Below are positions 33,074 through 41,980 of a stretch of DNA of 64,000 nt, one piece after another (position 1 is the first letter of the stretch; each line of letters opens with the position of its first letter). Both the position numbers and the translations under genes were made by a program. The DNA lies in contig JAFEGO010000041.1 in assembly GCA_018239845.1 (NCBI GenBank), positions 1 to 64,000 on the forward strand, read 5' to 3'. The stretch is from Verrucomicrobiota bacterium. Its GTDB lineage: Bacteria > Verrucomicrobiota > Verrucomicrobiia > Opitutales > Opitutaceae. The notes below the pieces were generated by a model. It was not told the DNA's origin. It saw only the letters and a program-made list of their open reading frames with translations, and searched no databases.

Positions 33074-34542
33074 GACTTGGGCTCCTCCTCCAGCCAGCCG
33101 TGCGCGCGGTAGTAGGCCAGGTGAAACGCATCGGTGACCCAGGCCGCCGGCACCTTTTGCCCGGCGGCGCGGCGCGCTTCGATCTGCCGCTGGATCGCCA
33201 TCCGTTCATCGTAGAGTTTTTTCATCTTCGGGTCGCGGCTGATCGAGAGCTGGATCTCAGCGTTGATGCGGTTGGCCATCTCCTGCGCCGCCCCCGCGGC
33301 GGTGTAGCGGCCGGCGAGCAGCGCCTGACTGATCTCCTGGTCCGTGCGGTAGATGACCGACTGGAGCACAAACGGGCTCTTGCTCATGGTGATGCCGATC
33401 TCCTGCGCCGCCTTGGCGAAGGCCTCCGCCGAACCCCACTCGTTTTCCCAGCCCGCCGGCCGCAGGAACTCCTCCAGCTGGGTGTACTTGGGCACGGGCG
33501 GCAGCGAATCGGCCGAGGCCACGATCACGCGGTTGAAGGGCTCGGTGGTCATGAACTGCAAAAACTCCTCCGCCTCCTTCCGGTGTTTCGAGTGCCGGTA
33601 AATCCCGACCGTGCCGCTGCCGAGGTCGGCATTGGGAAAGCCGTCCACCGCCGGCTCCACCGCCCGCAGCCGGATCTTGCCGCGCGGCCGCAGGAGAAAA
33701 ATGGCGTACTGCCCCGTGTAGATCATCCCGTAGCGGCCCGCGGCGAAGGTGGAAAAGATCCGGCCGTCGCCGCTGATCTCCGACGCCATCGCCTCGGACT
33801 CCGCCGTGGTGGGGATGAGCTTCTCATCCACCGTCCAGCGGCGCACCCGCTCGAGCACCTGCGCGTTGCGCGGGTCGCCCAGCGTGCAGTACGTGCCGGT
33901 CTCGTTGTAATTCGCCAGCCCGAGGCCGCGCCGCATCTGGTCGGAGGGCGCACAGTTCGTAAAATAGATGCGCTGACGGGTACCCGGCGGATTGGCCGCG
34001 GCGACGAACCGTTTCCCCAGCGCCTCGAACTCGTCCATCGTCCAGCGCGACGGCGGCTCCGGCACGCCGTACTTCGCGAAGGTGTCGCGGTTCACCCAGT
34101 TCATGAGCACGCCCGCCGTGCGGACAAAGGCGTACTGCCGGCCGTTGATGACGAAATCGCCCGCCAGATTGGGGTAGGTCGCCGCCGGGGAGAAACCCAT
34201 GCGCTTCGCATCCTCCGTCAGGTCCACCAGCATGCCCGTCCCGGTGAAGAGATCCATCTGGAAGCCGTACAGGTCCATGATGTCGGCCCCCACGCCCGCC
34301 AAGCCCTGCACCAGTTTTTTCGTCGCGTCGTTGTTCGTCGCGTCGATGCGCAGGTCCACCGGCGGCAGGCCTTGCTCCTTCCGCCACTCGCCGAAGGCCT
34401 TGACCATGGCCCGGGTATTGACCTCGTCGGGCGTCATCCACGTGAGCACCGGCATATCCGTGCGCCGGCCGGGCACCGTCAGGTACAGCGCCGCCGTCGC
34501 GACCGTCAGCCCGAGGATGAGGAAAAAGAAGAATTTCCTCAT
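33070..34542 (-). CDS. Extracellular sugar-binding protein of ABC importer
   Basis: 490 residues with an N-terminal membrane segment (FFFFLILGLTVATAALYLTV) and no lipobox, so it is probably exported or membrane-anchored. The mature part has the fold pattern of family 1 solute-binding proteins: LTWMTPDEVNTRAMVKAFGEWRKEQG, ADIMDLYGFQMDLFTGTGMLVDLTE, FVRTAGVLMNWVNRDTFAKYGVPEPP and TVGIYRHSKHRKEAEEFLQFMTTEPFNR. It binds a sugar or oligosaccharide and delivers it to the permease pair encoded next. The substrate cannot be told. Nearby glycosidase genes are more than 10 kb away. Confidence 0.88.
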   Translation of the reverse strand: MRKFFFFLILGLTVATAALYLTVPGRRTDMPVLTWMTPDEVNTRAMVKAFGEWRKEQGLPPVDLRIDATNNDATKKLVQGLAGVGADIMDLYGFQMDLFTGTGMLVDLTEDAKRMGFSPAATYPNLAGDFVINGRQYAFVRTAGVLMNWVNRDTFAKYGVPEPPSRWTMDEFEALGKRFVAAANPPGTRQRIYFTNCAPSDQMRRGLGLANYNETGTYCTLGDPRNAQVLERVRRWTVDEKLIPTTAESEAMASEISGDGRIFSTFAAGRYGMIYTGQYAIFLLRPRGKIRLRAVEPAVDGFPNADLGSGTVGIYRHSKHRKEAEEFLQFMTTEPFNRVIVASADSLPPVPKYTQLEEFLRPAGWENEWGSAEAFAKAAQEIGITMSKSPFVLQSVIYRTDQEISQALLAGRYTAAGAAQEMANRINAEIQLSISRDPKMKKLYDERMAIQRQIEARRAAGQKVPAAWVTDAFHLAYYRAHGWLEEEPKS

Positions 34543-34857
34543 GAGGAAAGCCGCGCCTCCTTTCCGGCCATCGGCACATGACGGCAGGGCAAAGCTGGGG
34601 AAGAAAGCAGGCGGACCATACGGGGTAACGACGGGGTGACTGGCACGATGCCGTCATCCCCCGCCGCGTCATCATAAAAATACTTTTTTGACGGAGATTT
34701 GTTCCATGCCCGTGCGCGCTCTTTCTCTTTCCTCTTTCTCTTAATCTTTCTCACCACTACGCGGCAGGAGAAAGATTAAGAGAAAGAGGAAAGAGAAAGA
34801 ATTGGCCCGGCAAAATCGCCCTTTCCCCCACCCCGGTTTTCCTCCGTGCTATCCCGC
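34543..34857. other. Gene-free divergent gap with polypurine hairpin
   Basis: The 315-base region between the binding-protein gene (leftward) and the WD40 gene (rightward) holds no convincing coding frame. It is dominated by the 33-bp perfect hairpin listed separately and by a short AT-rich stretch (TCATAAAAATACTTTTTTGACGG, split by the sequence line) around 34671-34694 that contains TTTTTGAC and could include promoter elements. No operator palindrome apart from the hairpin is seen. Confidence 0.7.
34720..34800. repeat. 33-bp perfect polypyrimidine/polypurine hairpin
   Basis: The left arm (34720-34752) is all pyrimidine except for an internal TTAA step, and the right arm (34768-34800) is its exact reverse complement; the loop has 15 bases. 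Key words are TCTTTCTCTTTCC and CTTAATCTTTCTC. This is far longer than an ordinary terminator stem and lies in a promoter-type gap. It is not followed by a T-run. Function unknown. Confidence 0.9.
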
Positions 34858-35871
34858 ATGCAACTCACCAAGCACTGGGCCGCCACCCTCGACGACTACG
34901 CCATCGACCTCGCGTGGTCGCCCGACGGCGCGCTCCTCGCCGCCGCCTCCTCGGCCGGGCCCGTCACCTTGCACGCCGCGGCCGATGGCGCCGCCCGGCA
35001 CACCCTCCCCGGCCACGACGACGGCACCAACGTCCTCGCCTGGCAGCCCGGCGCCGCCGCCACGCTCGCCACCGGCGGGCAGGACGGCTCCGTGAAATTC
35101 TGGGATGCCGCCGCCGGCCAGCACACCGCCTCCGCCAGCCTCGGCAGCGCCTGGGTCGAGCACCTCGCCTGGGATGTCCGCCCGGCCGCGCCGCTGCTCT
35201 TCGCCTCCGCGGGAAAAAAACTCGCCGCCATCCGCCTCGACGGGACCGTCGCGCACACGTTTCCCGATGCGGCCAAGACCCTCACCGCCCTCGCGACCGT
35301 GCCGGCCGGCGGCTGCGTCGCCGCCGCGTATTTCGGCGGCATCAACCTCTGGGACAGCGATGACTTCCGGCTCCAGAAGAATTTCGCCTACGCCAACGGC
35401 ATCCATGCCCTCGTCTGGTCGCCCGACAGCAAGTGGCTCGTCTCCGGCAACCAGGACCCGTCGGTGCACCTCTGGATCCCCGAGCAGGACATCGAGCTCC
35501 ACATGAGCGGCTACGAGGGCAAGGTGAAGCACCTCGCCTTCGACCACGGCTCGCGCTGGCTCGCGACGAGCGGCGGCCGCGACGCCTGCATCTGGGACTG
35601 CGCCGGCGCCGGCCCCGAGGGCCGCGAACCCGCCATGCTCCCGCATGACGCGCCGGTCTGCGCCGTCGCCTTCCAGCACACGCACGGCCTCCTCGCCACC
35701 GCGAGCGCCGACGGCGCCGTGCACCTGTGGAGCCCCGAACGCCGCCAGCCGCTCCGCGCCACAGTGAAAATGCCCGCCGCCGCGACGAAGCTCGCCTGGT
35801 CCCCCGACGACCGCCACCTCGCGATCGGCTCGGAAAAAGGTATCGTGTACGTGCTCGCCTGCGAAGGTTGA
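34858..35871 (+). CDS. WD40-repeat protein
   Basis: 337 residues. At least six WD-type blades can be counted through their characteristic endings: LAWSPDGALLAAASSAGPVTLH, LATGGQDGSVKFWD, INLWDSDD, LVSGNQDPSVHLWIPE, LATSGGRDACIWD and LATASADGAVHLWS. No signal peptide, so it should be a cytoplasmic beta-propeller. In several bacterial lineages a WD40 protein is a neighbour of COG0523 GTPases in zinc regulons; here such a GTPase lies 1.3 kb downstream on the other strand. The ATG at 34858 is preferred to a GTG four codons earlier. Confidence 0.85.
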   Translation: MQLTKHWAATLDDYAIDLAWSPDGALLAAASSAGPVTLHAAADGAARHTLPGHDDGTNVLAWQPGAAATLATGGQDGSVKFWDAAAGQHTASASLGSAWVEHLAWDVRPAAPLLFASAGKKLAAIRLDGTVAHTFPDAAKTLTALATVPAGGCVAAAYFGGINLWDSDDFRLQKNFAYANGIHALVWSPDSKWLVSGNQDPSVHLWIPEQDIELHMSGYEGKVKHLAFDHGSRWLATSGGRDACIWDCAGAGPEGREPAMLPHDAPVCAVAFQHTHGLLATASADGAVHLWSPERRQPLRATVKMPAAATKLAWSPDDRHLAIGSEKGIVYVLACEG

Positions 35872-35874
35872 GCA

Positions 35875-35930
35875 GTAGCGCCGGCATCTTGCCGGCACCC
35901 TGCGGATGGCCGGCTTCCAGCCGGCGCTAC
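35875..35930. repeat. Intergenic palindrome, GTAGCGCCGGC family, copy 1
   Basis: GTAGCGCCGGC-ATCTT-GCCGGC on the left is mirrored by GCCGGC-TTCCA-GCCGGCGCTAC on the right with a 12-base spacer; each half can also fold on its own. It lies between two convergent genes, one base before the next stop codon region. A half copy is at 44679. Confidence 0.75.
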
Positions 35931-35931
35931 A

Positions 35932-36993
35932 TCAGAAATCCAGACCGAAGAGCAGCTTCAGGCGCGAATAGTCCTGCGAGCTGCCATCAGGGTTGTTGAC
36001 GCGGATCTCGTGCCGCACCGACACGCTGAAGGTCTCCGTGAGCTTCTTGTTGAGCTCGATGCGGTCCTCCCAGCCGTCCTCGCGGCCCGGCACCGGGTAG
36101 TACATGCCGCGCTGCGAGAGCGTCATGCGCCAGGGCAGCGCGTATTCAATTTCCTCGAACACCGAGGCCACCGCGCGGGACGAGTGGTTGGGCGTCGGCG
36201 CCGAGTTCCACACGTCGAACAAGTTCTCCGACACACCGGTACGGATCGTCTTCGTGGGCTTCACCAGCAGGTTGAAACCCACGCCGATTTCCTGCTGGAG
36301 CAGCACGTAGTTGTTTGGCACGCCGTTCAGCAGGCTCGCGCGGTCCCACTCGAGGGTCGGGCGGTACTGGGCGAACCGCCACTTGTTGAAGTCGTGCCGC
36401 CACAGGCCCGAGCCCTTGAGGTTGTCCACCGTCTTCACGTTGTTCGTCGCGCCGTAATCGTAGTGGCCCGTGATCTGCACCTCGTCCTTCTTCCACTTGC
36501 GGTGGATGTTCGCATCCAGGGAGACGGCGCTCCGGTCCGTCGTGTCGGAGACCAGCTCCGTCGAAAACGCCAGCCGGCCGTGCCAGGGACCGAAGAAATC
36601 CTTCAGCGCGCGCGCCATCGCCAGCGGCGAGAGATCGGCGAACGACCAGCCGGCTTCGCTGTCGGCCTCCTTCTTGGCGACCGTGGCCGCCTCCAGCGCC
36701 GCCGCCTCGCTGTCGGTCTTCGGCGGGTTCGCGAGCACGAGCACCACTTCATCCACCGGTACCCGGATCAGGCCGAAACGTTTCGACTGAAACACCAGCT
36801 CGTCATCCTCCTTGCGCACGTAGTGCCCGGTCACGCGGTTGCCGTCCTTGTACTGCAGCTCGTCGAGTTTCTCCAGCTGCGGGTCCGCCGGCTTGGGTTC
36901 CACGTCCGCGAAGCAGCTCAACGACGGCACCGCCACCAGCAAAGCCCACCAAACCCAGAGGAAACGGCTCACGCGCGGAGCCCGGAGATACAT
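35932..36993 (-). CDS. DUF481-family outer-membrane protein
   Basis: 353 residues with a signal peptide (WWALLVAVPSLSCFA). After a lead with YKDGNRVTGHYVRKEDDELVFQS, the C-terminal 230 residues show the alternating pattern of an outer-membrane beta-barrel of DUF481 type: VSLDANIHRKWKKDEVQITGHYDYG, RFAQYRPTLEWDR, VGFNLLVKPTKTIRTGVS, RMTLSQRGMYY, ending in LKLLFGLDF with a terminal Phe as required for barrel insertion. The ATG at 36993 is chosen over a TTG upstream. Function unknown. It lies 148 bases downstream of the COG0523 gene and on the same strand. Confidence 0.78.
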   Translation of the reverse strand: MYLRAPRVSRFLWVWWALLVAVPSLSCFADVEPKPADPQLEKLDELQYKDGNRVTGHYVRKEDDELVFQSKRFGLIRVPVDEVVLVLANPPKTDSEAAALEAATVAKKEADSEAGWSFADLSPLAMARALKDFFGPWHGRLAFSTELVSDTTDRSAVSLDANIHRKWKKDEVQITGHYDYGATNNVKTVDNLKGSGLWRHDFNKWRFAQYRPTLEWDRASLLNGVPNNYVLLQQEIGVGFNLLVKPTKTIRTGVSENLFDVWNSAPTPNHSSRAVASVFEEIEYALPWRMTLSQRGMYYPVPGREDGWEDRIELNKKLTETFSVSVRHEIRVNNPDGSSQDYSRLKLLFGLDF

Positions 36994-37141
36994 ATATTGC
37001 AAGGACACGCCGCATTCGACGCCACTCCCTTGCTTCTGTTTCAAGATTTTTCAGCAATTCTCGCTTTAAATGCTGCCGAGCCACGGGCGAGAGCGCGCTT
37101 TCCCCCTGTGAAGCGCATCCGCCCACGGCTTGCGTGATTGT

Positions 37142-38320
37142 TCACCCGTTTTTGGGTCCGTTTGTGTTCGTTTCCAGCGCGCGCGTCAGGGCGTCCCGCA
37201 GGCCGGTCGCGTCGAGGTTCACCCCGATGAACGCCAGCTCCTGCCGCCGGTCGCCGTGGGGCTCGGCCCAGCGCGCCAGCGCCGCCGGGGGAATTTCCCC
37301 GGCGGTGATCGCGCCGCTCTCCCGCAGCGCCACCGCCCACTTGCCCACGAAATCAAACCGCACCTCCCCGCCTGCGACCGACAGGAACCCGATGTGGTCC
37401 GGCTCCTCCGCGCACCAGAAAAAACCTTTCGCCCGCAGCAGCCGCGGCGCGAGCGCGCGGACCGCGCGCTCCAGCTCCGCGCGGCGAAACGGCTGTCGCG
37501 CCGCAAACACCGTGCTCGCGATCCCGAAGTCCCGCTCGTGCCGCGGCTCGGTGGGTCGCACCGTCCAGCCGCCGGGCGGACGCGCTCCCGCCGCCTCGTC
37601 GAGCAGCCGCATCCAGCGCGCGCCGCGCGGCGTATCCACCGGGTCGAACCGCGCGCGGTCCAGCAGCAGCTCCACCGGCAGCTGGCCCTGCTCCGCACGG
37701 AGGATCTCCGCCCGGGCGTTGAGCCCGCTTAGGATCGTCTCCGCGCGCGCGGCCTCCGCCTCGCTCACGAGGTCGCACTTGTTGAGCACGAGCACGTCCG
37801 CGCACTCGATCTGCCCGGTGATCAGCTCGAACATCGGCCGCACGTCCCATGATTTCTCCGGCGGCTCCGTCCGCTCGTCCCAGCGGCGCAGGAAGTCCGC
37901 CGCGTCCACCACCGTGATCAGCGCGTTGAGTCGCGCGAAATCCCCGAGGCTCCGCCCGAACGCGTTCTTCTGGGTGAACAGCCGGGCCAAGCCCTGCGGC
38001 TCGGCGACGCCGCTGCCCTCGATCAGCACATGGTCGTAGCTGCCCGTGGCCGTCAGCTCCGCCACGGTCTCCGCCAGCTCGTCGCGGATCGAGCAGCACA
38101 CGCAGCCGCGCCCGAGCTGGACGAGGCGCTGGTTCGCCGCCGCCGGCTGGTTGGCGACGAGCTGCGCATCGACGTTGATCGAGGCCACGTCGTTTACCAC
38201 CAGCGCGAGCCGCCGGCCCTCCGCTTGCGCCACGAGGTGGTTGAGCAGCGTGGTCTTCCCCGCGCCGAGGAAACCGGAGAGCACCGTCACCGGCGGGCGT
38301 TGCGTGGGCAGATTCGTCAT
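37142..38320 (-). CDS. COG0523 (CobW-like) GTPase / metallochaperone
   Basis: 392 residues. [11 protein letters not shown]alker A at the N-terminus, GCVCCS metal motif, NKCD guanine-specificity motif, and a CobW_C domain (FFWCAEEPDHIGFLSVAGGEVRF to LAFIGVNLDATGLRDAL). Unlike the copy at 23495, it has no His-rich linker and no internal insert. Start ATG at 38320 has GGAG three bases before. It is divergent from a small His/Cys protein and a TonB receptor, which fits a role in zinc supply under shortage rather than in resistance. I found no clear operator in the 74-base gap between them. Confidence 0.9.
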   Translation of the reverse strand: MTNLPTQRPPVTVLSGFLGAGKTTLLNHLVAQAEGRRLALVVNDVASINVDAQLVANQPAAANQRLVQLGRGCVCCSIRDELAETVAELTATGSYDHVLIEGSGVAEPQGLARLFTQKNAFGRSLGDFARLNALITVVDAADFLRRWDERTEPPEKSWDVRPMFELITGQIECADVLVLNKCDLVSEAEAARAETILSGLNARAEILRAEQGQLPVELLLDRARFDPVDTPRGARWMRLLDEAAGARPPGGWTVRPTEPRHERDFGIASTVFAARQPFRRAELERAVRALAPRLLRAKGFFWCAEEPDHIGFLSVAGGEVRFDFVGKWAVALRESGAITAGEIPPAALARWAEPHGDRRQELAFIGVNLDATGLRDALTRALETNTNGPKNG

Positions 38321-38394
38321 CCGCTCCAGCGAAACCAAAAAGTAACGCGCGCCAAACGCCAAAACCGCATCACCCCCTTGACGACTCTGCCATA

Positions 38395-38733
38395 ATGCCT
38401 CCCTTTCCTGCGCCCATGGCCAACCGCAACCGCCAGCTCTTCCCGCTGCACCGCCAGATCCTGGCGGGCGCGAGCGTGTCATTGCTGCTGTTGCTCTCGG
38501 TCCTCGCGGCGAGCCCGGTCCTCCACCGGGCCCTGCACGCCGACGCCGATCACGACACGCACGAGTGCGCCGTGGTCCTCTTCGCCGGTGGTGTCACGCT
38601 CGCCCTCGGCGCCTTCGCCGTCGCCGCACCCGCCGCAGTGTGGCGCGTGCAGCCGGCCGTCGTTGTCGCCGAACTTTTCCTGGCGTCGCCCCGCTACCTC
38701 CGTCAACCGGAGCGCGGGCCGCCCGTGGCCTGA
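38395..38733 (+). CDS. Small His/Cys membrane protein of unknown function
   Basis: 112 residues from ATG 38395 (38416 is an alternative). Hydrophobic segment (ASVSLLLLLSVLAASPVLH), a short His-rich loop HADADHDTHECAVVLF, a second hydrophobic stretch and a tail with RYLRQPERGPP. Similar layout to the proteins at 8105 and 13515. It stands between a COG0523 GTPase and a TonB receptor. The HxDHDTHEC loop suggests metal binding, but no family or function is known to me. Confidence 0.55.
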   Translation: MPPFPAPMANRNRQLFPLHRQILAGASVSLLLLLSVLAASPVLHRALHADADHDTHECAVVLFAGGVTLALGAFAVAAPAAVWRVQPAVVVAELFLASPRYLRQPERGPPVA

Positions 38734-38832
38734 GTCCGTCCGTAGCCGTGCATCGCGCCCTTCCGGGGCGGTGCTTTGTCCGTCCGCGCCCGTGGCGCGG
38801 CGGTTTTCCTCATCCGTTCGACTCAGACCACC

Positions 38833-40893
38833 ATGCCCTCTTTCCGTACCTATTCCTTTTTATTTCTCTCGGCCACGAGCCTCGCGCTCGGCCAGACCAT
38901 TCCCTCCGCCACCGAGGACCACGAGAACATCGTGAAACTCGACAGCTACGTCGTCACCGCCGGTGCCGGCGACAAGACCGCCTTCGATCTCGCCCAGGGG
39001 ACCTCCATCCTCTCCGGTGACGAGCTGCGCCGCCGCACCGCCACCACGCTCGGCGAAACGCTCAGCGACACCCCCGGCGTCAACTCCACCTACTACGGCC
39101 CCGGCGCGAGCCGGCCCATCATCCGCGGCCTCGGCGGCGACCGCATCCGCGTCCTGCAGGATGGGGTCGGCGCCCTCGATGCCTCCAACATCAGCCCCGA
39201 CCACAATACCGCGATCGAGCCGCTCTTCGCCGACCGCATCGAGGTCCTGCGCGGTCCCTCCACCCTGCTCTACGGCAGCTCCGCCGTCGGCGGTGTGGTC
39301 AACGTCATCGACAACCGTATCCCGACGCACGCGCTCGGCGAGCCGTTCACCGGCGCCATCGAGACGCGCGCCTTCGGCGCCGGCGACGAGCGCACCACCA
39401 TCGCCTCCGTCGCCGCGGGCACGGACGGTTTTGCCGTGCGCGTCAACGGCCTCAGCCAGCGCTCCGGCGATGTCGATATCCCCGGCGTCGCGCGCATCGA
39501 TCCCGCCGCCCCCGCCAACCAGCCCGTCGGCACGTTGCCCAACAGCGCCATCGACACCGAGAGCCTCTCCGTCGGCGCCGGCTGGTTTGGCCGCGCCGGC
39601 CACCTCGGCCTCGCGGTCTCGCGCTATGTGACCGACTACGGCGTGCCGGTCGACGAGCCCATCAGCATCTCGATGCGCCAGTCGCGCCTCGACCTCAACG
39701 GCGAGCTCACCCAGCCCTTCGGCATCTTCACCGGCCTGCGCGGCCGTTTCGGCCTCGGCGACTACACGCACAGCGAGATCTCCGATCACACGACGGTGAA
39801 CACCACCTTCAAGAACCGCGCCTGGGAGGGCCGCACCGAGCTGCCGTTCGCCTTCAGCGCCACCACCAGCGGCACGATCGGCGTGCAGGCGTCACGCAGC
39901 GATTTCTCCGCCGTCGGCGACGAGGTCGTCACGCCCGCCTACGTGAACAACAACGAGGCCCTCTTCGCGCTCAACGAGTGGAAGTACACCGCCTTCACCT
40001 TCCAGCTCGGCGGCCGCGTTGAGCACCAGAACGTGCAGCTCGGCGACGTCGATCCCACCCTGCCGCCCGTGCCCGGCTTCGCCGCCCAGTCGGGTGAGCA
40101 AAAGCGCTTCACCGGCACCAGCGGCTCGACCGGCCTCGTCTTTTATCCCGCCAAGGACTGGTCGCTCGGCCTCTCCCTCGCCTACACCGAGCGCCTGCCC
40201 ACGGCGCAGGAGCTCTTCTCCAACGGCCCGCACGGCGGCACCAACGCCTGGGAGATCGGCAACTCCGGCCTCGGCCTCGAGAAGTCCACCGGCGTCGATC
40301 TCAGCCTGCGCAAGCGCGCCGGCTTCGTCACCGGCTCGCTCAGCGTCTTTGTGAACCGCTTCCAAAATTACATCTTCGAGCAGGAGCTGCCGCTCGCCGC
40401 CATCCCCGCCGCCGACAACCCCGAAAGCCTCACGCCCTATCAGTTCACGGCGAAGGACGCCGACTTCCGCGGCGCCGAAGCCGACGTGACGTTTCACCTC
40501 GCCGAGGGCAAGGACTGGCACCTGCACCTCAACCTCATGGCCGACACCGTGCGCGCCGAGCAGACCACCGACCACCAGCCGCTGCCCCGCATCCCGCCCC
40601 TGCGCTACGGCACCGGCCTGCACTACGAAAACGCGCGCTGGACCCTCGGCGCCGAGGTGCGTCGCGCCGCCGAGCAGGATCGCGTCGCCCCCGGCGAGAC
40701 CACCACGCCCGGCTACACGCTCCTCAGCGCGAACATCAGCTATCGCCTCCCGCTCGGCCGCGACGAGTGCGAGTTCTTCCTCCGCGGTGCCAACCTCACC
40801 GACACCGAGGCCCGCGTGCACACGTCCTTCCTGAAGGACTTCTCCCCCCTCCCCGGCCGCGGCATCACCGCCGGCGCGAGACTCACCTTCTGA
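38833..40893 (+). CDS. TonB-dependent outer-membrane receptor, ZnuD-like
   Basis: 686 residues with a signal peptide (LFLSATSLALGQ). A plug domain is clear: VVTAGAGDKTAFDLAQGTSILSGDELRRR, TLGETLSDTPGVNSTYYGPGASRPIIRGLGGDRIRVLQDGVG, RIEVLRGPSTLLYGSSAVGGVVNVID. The barrel follows and ends GRGITAGARLTF. The plug motif PGASRPIIRGLGGDRIRVL is the type seen in ZnuD zinc receptors and relatives. TonB-dependent uptake of zinc or a zinc complex is a fair guess, supported by the COG0523 gene and small His protein next to it. The start at 38833 gives a normal signal peptide. Confidence 0.88.
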   Translation: MPSFRTYSFLFLSATSLALGQTIPSATEDHENIVKLDSYVVTAGAGDKTAFDLAQGTSILSGDELRRRTATTLGETLSDTPGVNSTYYGPGASRPIIRGLGGDRIRVLQDGVGALDASNISPDHNTAIEPLFADRIEVLRGPSTLLYGSSAVGGVVNVIDNRIPTHALGEPFTGAIETRAFGAGDERTTIASVAAGTDGFAVRVNGLSQRSGDVDIPGVARIDPAAPANQPVGTLPNSAIDTESLSVGAGWFGRAGHLGLAVSRYVTDYGVPVDEPISISMRQSRLDLNGELTQPFGIFTGLRGRFGLGDYTHSEISDHTTVNTTFKNRAWEGRTELPFAFSATTSGTIGVQASRSDFSAVGDEVVTPAYVNNNEALFALNEWKYTAFTFQLGGRVEHQNVQLGDVDPTLPPVPGFAAQSGEQKRFTGTSGSTGLVFYPAKDWSLGLSLAYTERLPTAQELFSNGPHGGTNAWEIGNSGLGLEKSTGVDLSLRKRAGFVTGSLSVFVNRFQNYIFEQELPLAAIPAADNPESLTPYQFTAKDADFRGAEADVTFHLAEGKDWHLHLNLMADTVRAEQTTDHQPLPRIPPLRYGTGLHYENARWTLGAEVRRAAEQDRVAPGETTTPGYTLLSANISYRLPLGRDECEFFLRGANLTDTEARVHTSFLKDFSPLPGRGITAGARLTF

Positions 40894-40906
40894 TCAGGAT
40901 TTAACG

Positions 40907-40936
40907 GCCACAGATTACACCCCTGTAATCTGTGGC
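40907..40936. terminator. Hairpin between convergent genes
   Basis: A perfect 13-bp stem (GCCACAGATTACA / TGTAATCTGTGGC) with a CCCC loop, placed between the TonB receptor and ftsY stops. It could halt transcription from both sides, but no U-tract follows on either strand. The CACAGATTACA word is also common in dispersed repeats. Confidence 0.6.
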
Positions 40937-40943
40937 TAAAAAC

Positions 40944-41864
40944 TTATCCTTCGATCCCGAAGACCGCCTTCGCGTAGTTCTCCACGCTGAAGGGCTGCAG
41001 GTCCTCCGGCTGCTCGCCGAGGCCGATGAAGTAGATCGGGATCTTCAATTCGCGCCAGATGCCCACGATCGCGCCGCCGCGGCTCGTGCCGTCGAGCTTC
41101 GTCACCACGAGGCCCGTGAGGCCGAAACTCTTGTGAAACACCTTGGCCTGCTCGATCGAGTTGCTGCCGAGCGATCCGTCCACCACGAGCCAGCGGTGCT
41201 GCGGTGCGGTCGCGTCGTTCTTCTGCAGCACGCGGCGGATCTTCGCCAGCTCCTCCATGAGGTTGTTCTTCGTGTGCAGCCGGCCCGCCGTATCGACGAT
41301 GAGGTAGTCCTTGCCGCGCGACTTCGCCGCCTGCCAGGCGTCAAACGCCACCGCGGCCGAGTCCGCGCCGGTGTGGCTCGCCACGATATCCAAATCCAGC
41401 CGCGTCGCCCAGGTCTTCAGCTGCTCCACCGCCGCCGCGCGAAACGTGTCGCACGCCGCGAGGGTCACGGTCTTGCCTTCCTGCTTCAGCTTCCAAGCCA
41501 GCTTGGCCGAGGTCGTGGTCTTGCCCGAGCCGTTGACCCCGATCATCGCGATCACCGTCGGCGCATTGGCCGCCGGCGTCAGCTCGCCCTCGGCGCCGGC
41601 GAGCACGCGCTTCAGCACCGCGGCGCCGATCTGCGCCGCCTGCTGCCCGCGCAGTTCCTTGTCCTTTTTGTAGGCGGACTTGATCTCGGTCAGAATCTCC
41701 TCGGTCGTCTCCACGCCGAAGTCCGCGGTGTACAACGCCTCCTCCAGCGTCTCGAGCGAGGAAGCATCGATGGGCTTGGCGCCAAAGATCCCCGCGGTCT
41801 TCGCCGCGATGGACGCCACCGTCTTCGCCAACCCGTCTTTGAATTTCTTAAAAAGTCCGAACAT
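40944..41864 (-). CDS. ftsY: Signal recognition particle receptor FtsY
   Basis: 306 residues: a short N-terminal segment (MFGLFKKFKDGLAKT) without the long acidic A domain of E. coli, then the N and G domains of the SRP GTPase. GVNGSGKTTTSAKLAWKLK is the P-loop, with DTFRAAAVEQLK, DTAGRLHTKNNLMEELAKI and TKLDGTSRGGA as further G motifs and GLGEQPEDLQPF at the closing loop. It guides ribosomes making membrane proteins to the Sec translocon. Downstream of nusB by 116 bases, separated by a large inverted repeat. Confidence 0.95.
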   Translation of the reverse strand: MFGLFKKFKDGLAKTVASIAAKTAGIFGAKPIDASSLETLEEALYTADFGVETTEEILTEIKSAYKKDKELRGQQAAQIGAAVLKRVLAGAEGELTPAANAPTVIAMIGVNGSGKTTTSAKLAWKLKQEGKTVTLAACDTFRAAAVEQLKTWATRLDLDIVASHTGADSAAVAFDAWQAAKSRGKDYLIVDTAGRLHTKNNLMEELAKIRRVLQKNDATAPQHRWLVVDGSLGSNSIEQAKVFHKSFGLTGLVVTKLDGTSRGGAIVGIWRELKIPIYFIGLGEQPEDLQPFSVENYAKAVFGIEG

Positions 41865-41875
41865 GAGATGAGGAA

Positions 41876-41959
41876 AATGCCCAATGACTAATGTCTAATG
41901 CCTAATGAAAAGCCAACCGCTGCGTATCCTCCGCCATTAGACATTAGTCATTAGGCATT
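41876..41959. repeat. Inverted repeat of TAATG units between nusB and ftsY
   Basis: Arms of 25 bases (41876-41900 and 41935-41959) are reverse complements with one mismatch; each is built from iterated TAATG units (AATGACTAATGTCTAATG). The spacer has 34 bases. It is AT-rich in a GC-rich genome. It could fold in the nusB-ftsY transcript; similar TAATG runs occur as dispersed repeats in other genomes. Confidence 0.8.
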
Positions 41960-41980
41960 CGTCATTGCGCGCTCCGCGCG

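Noticed and set aside
40907..40936. Strong bidirectional rho-independent terminator
   Set aside because: Stem is convincing but there is no T-run after it on either strand, so it is listed with moderate confidence only.
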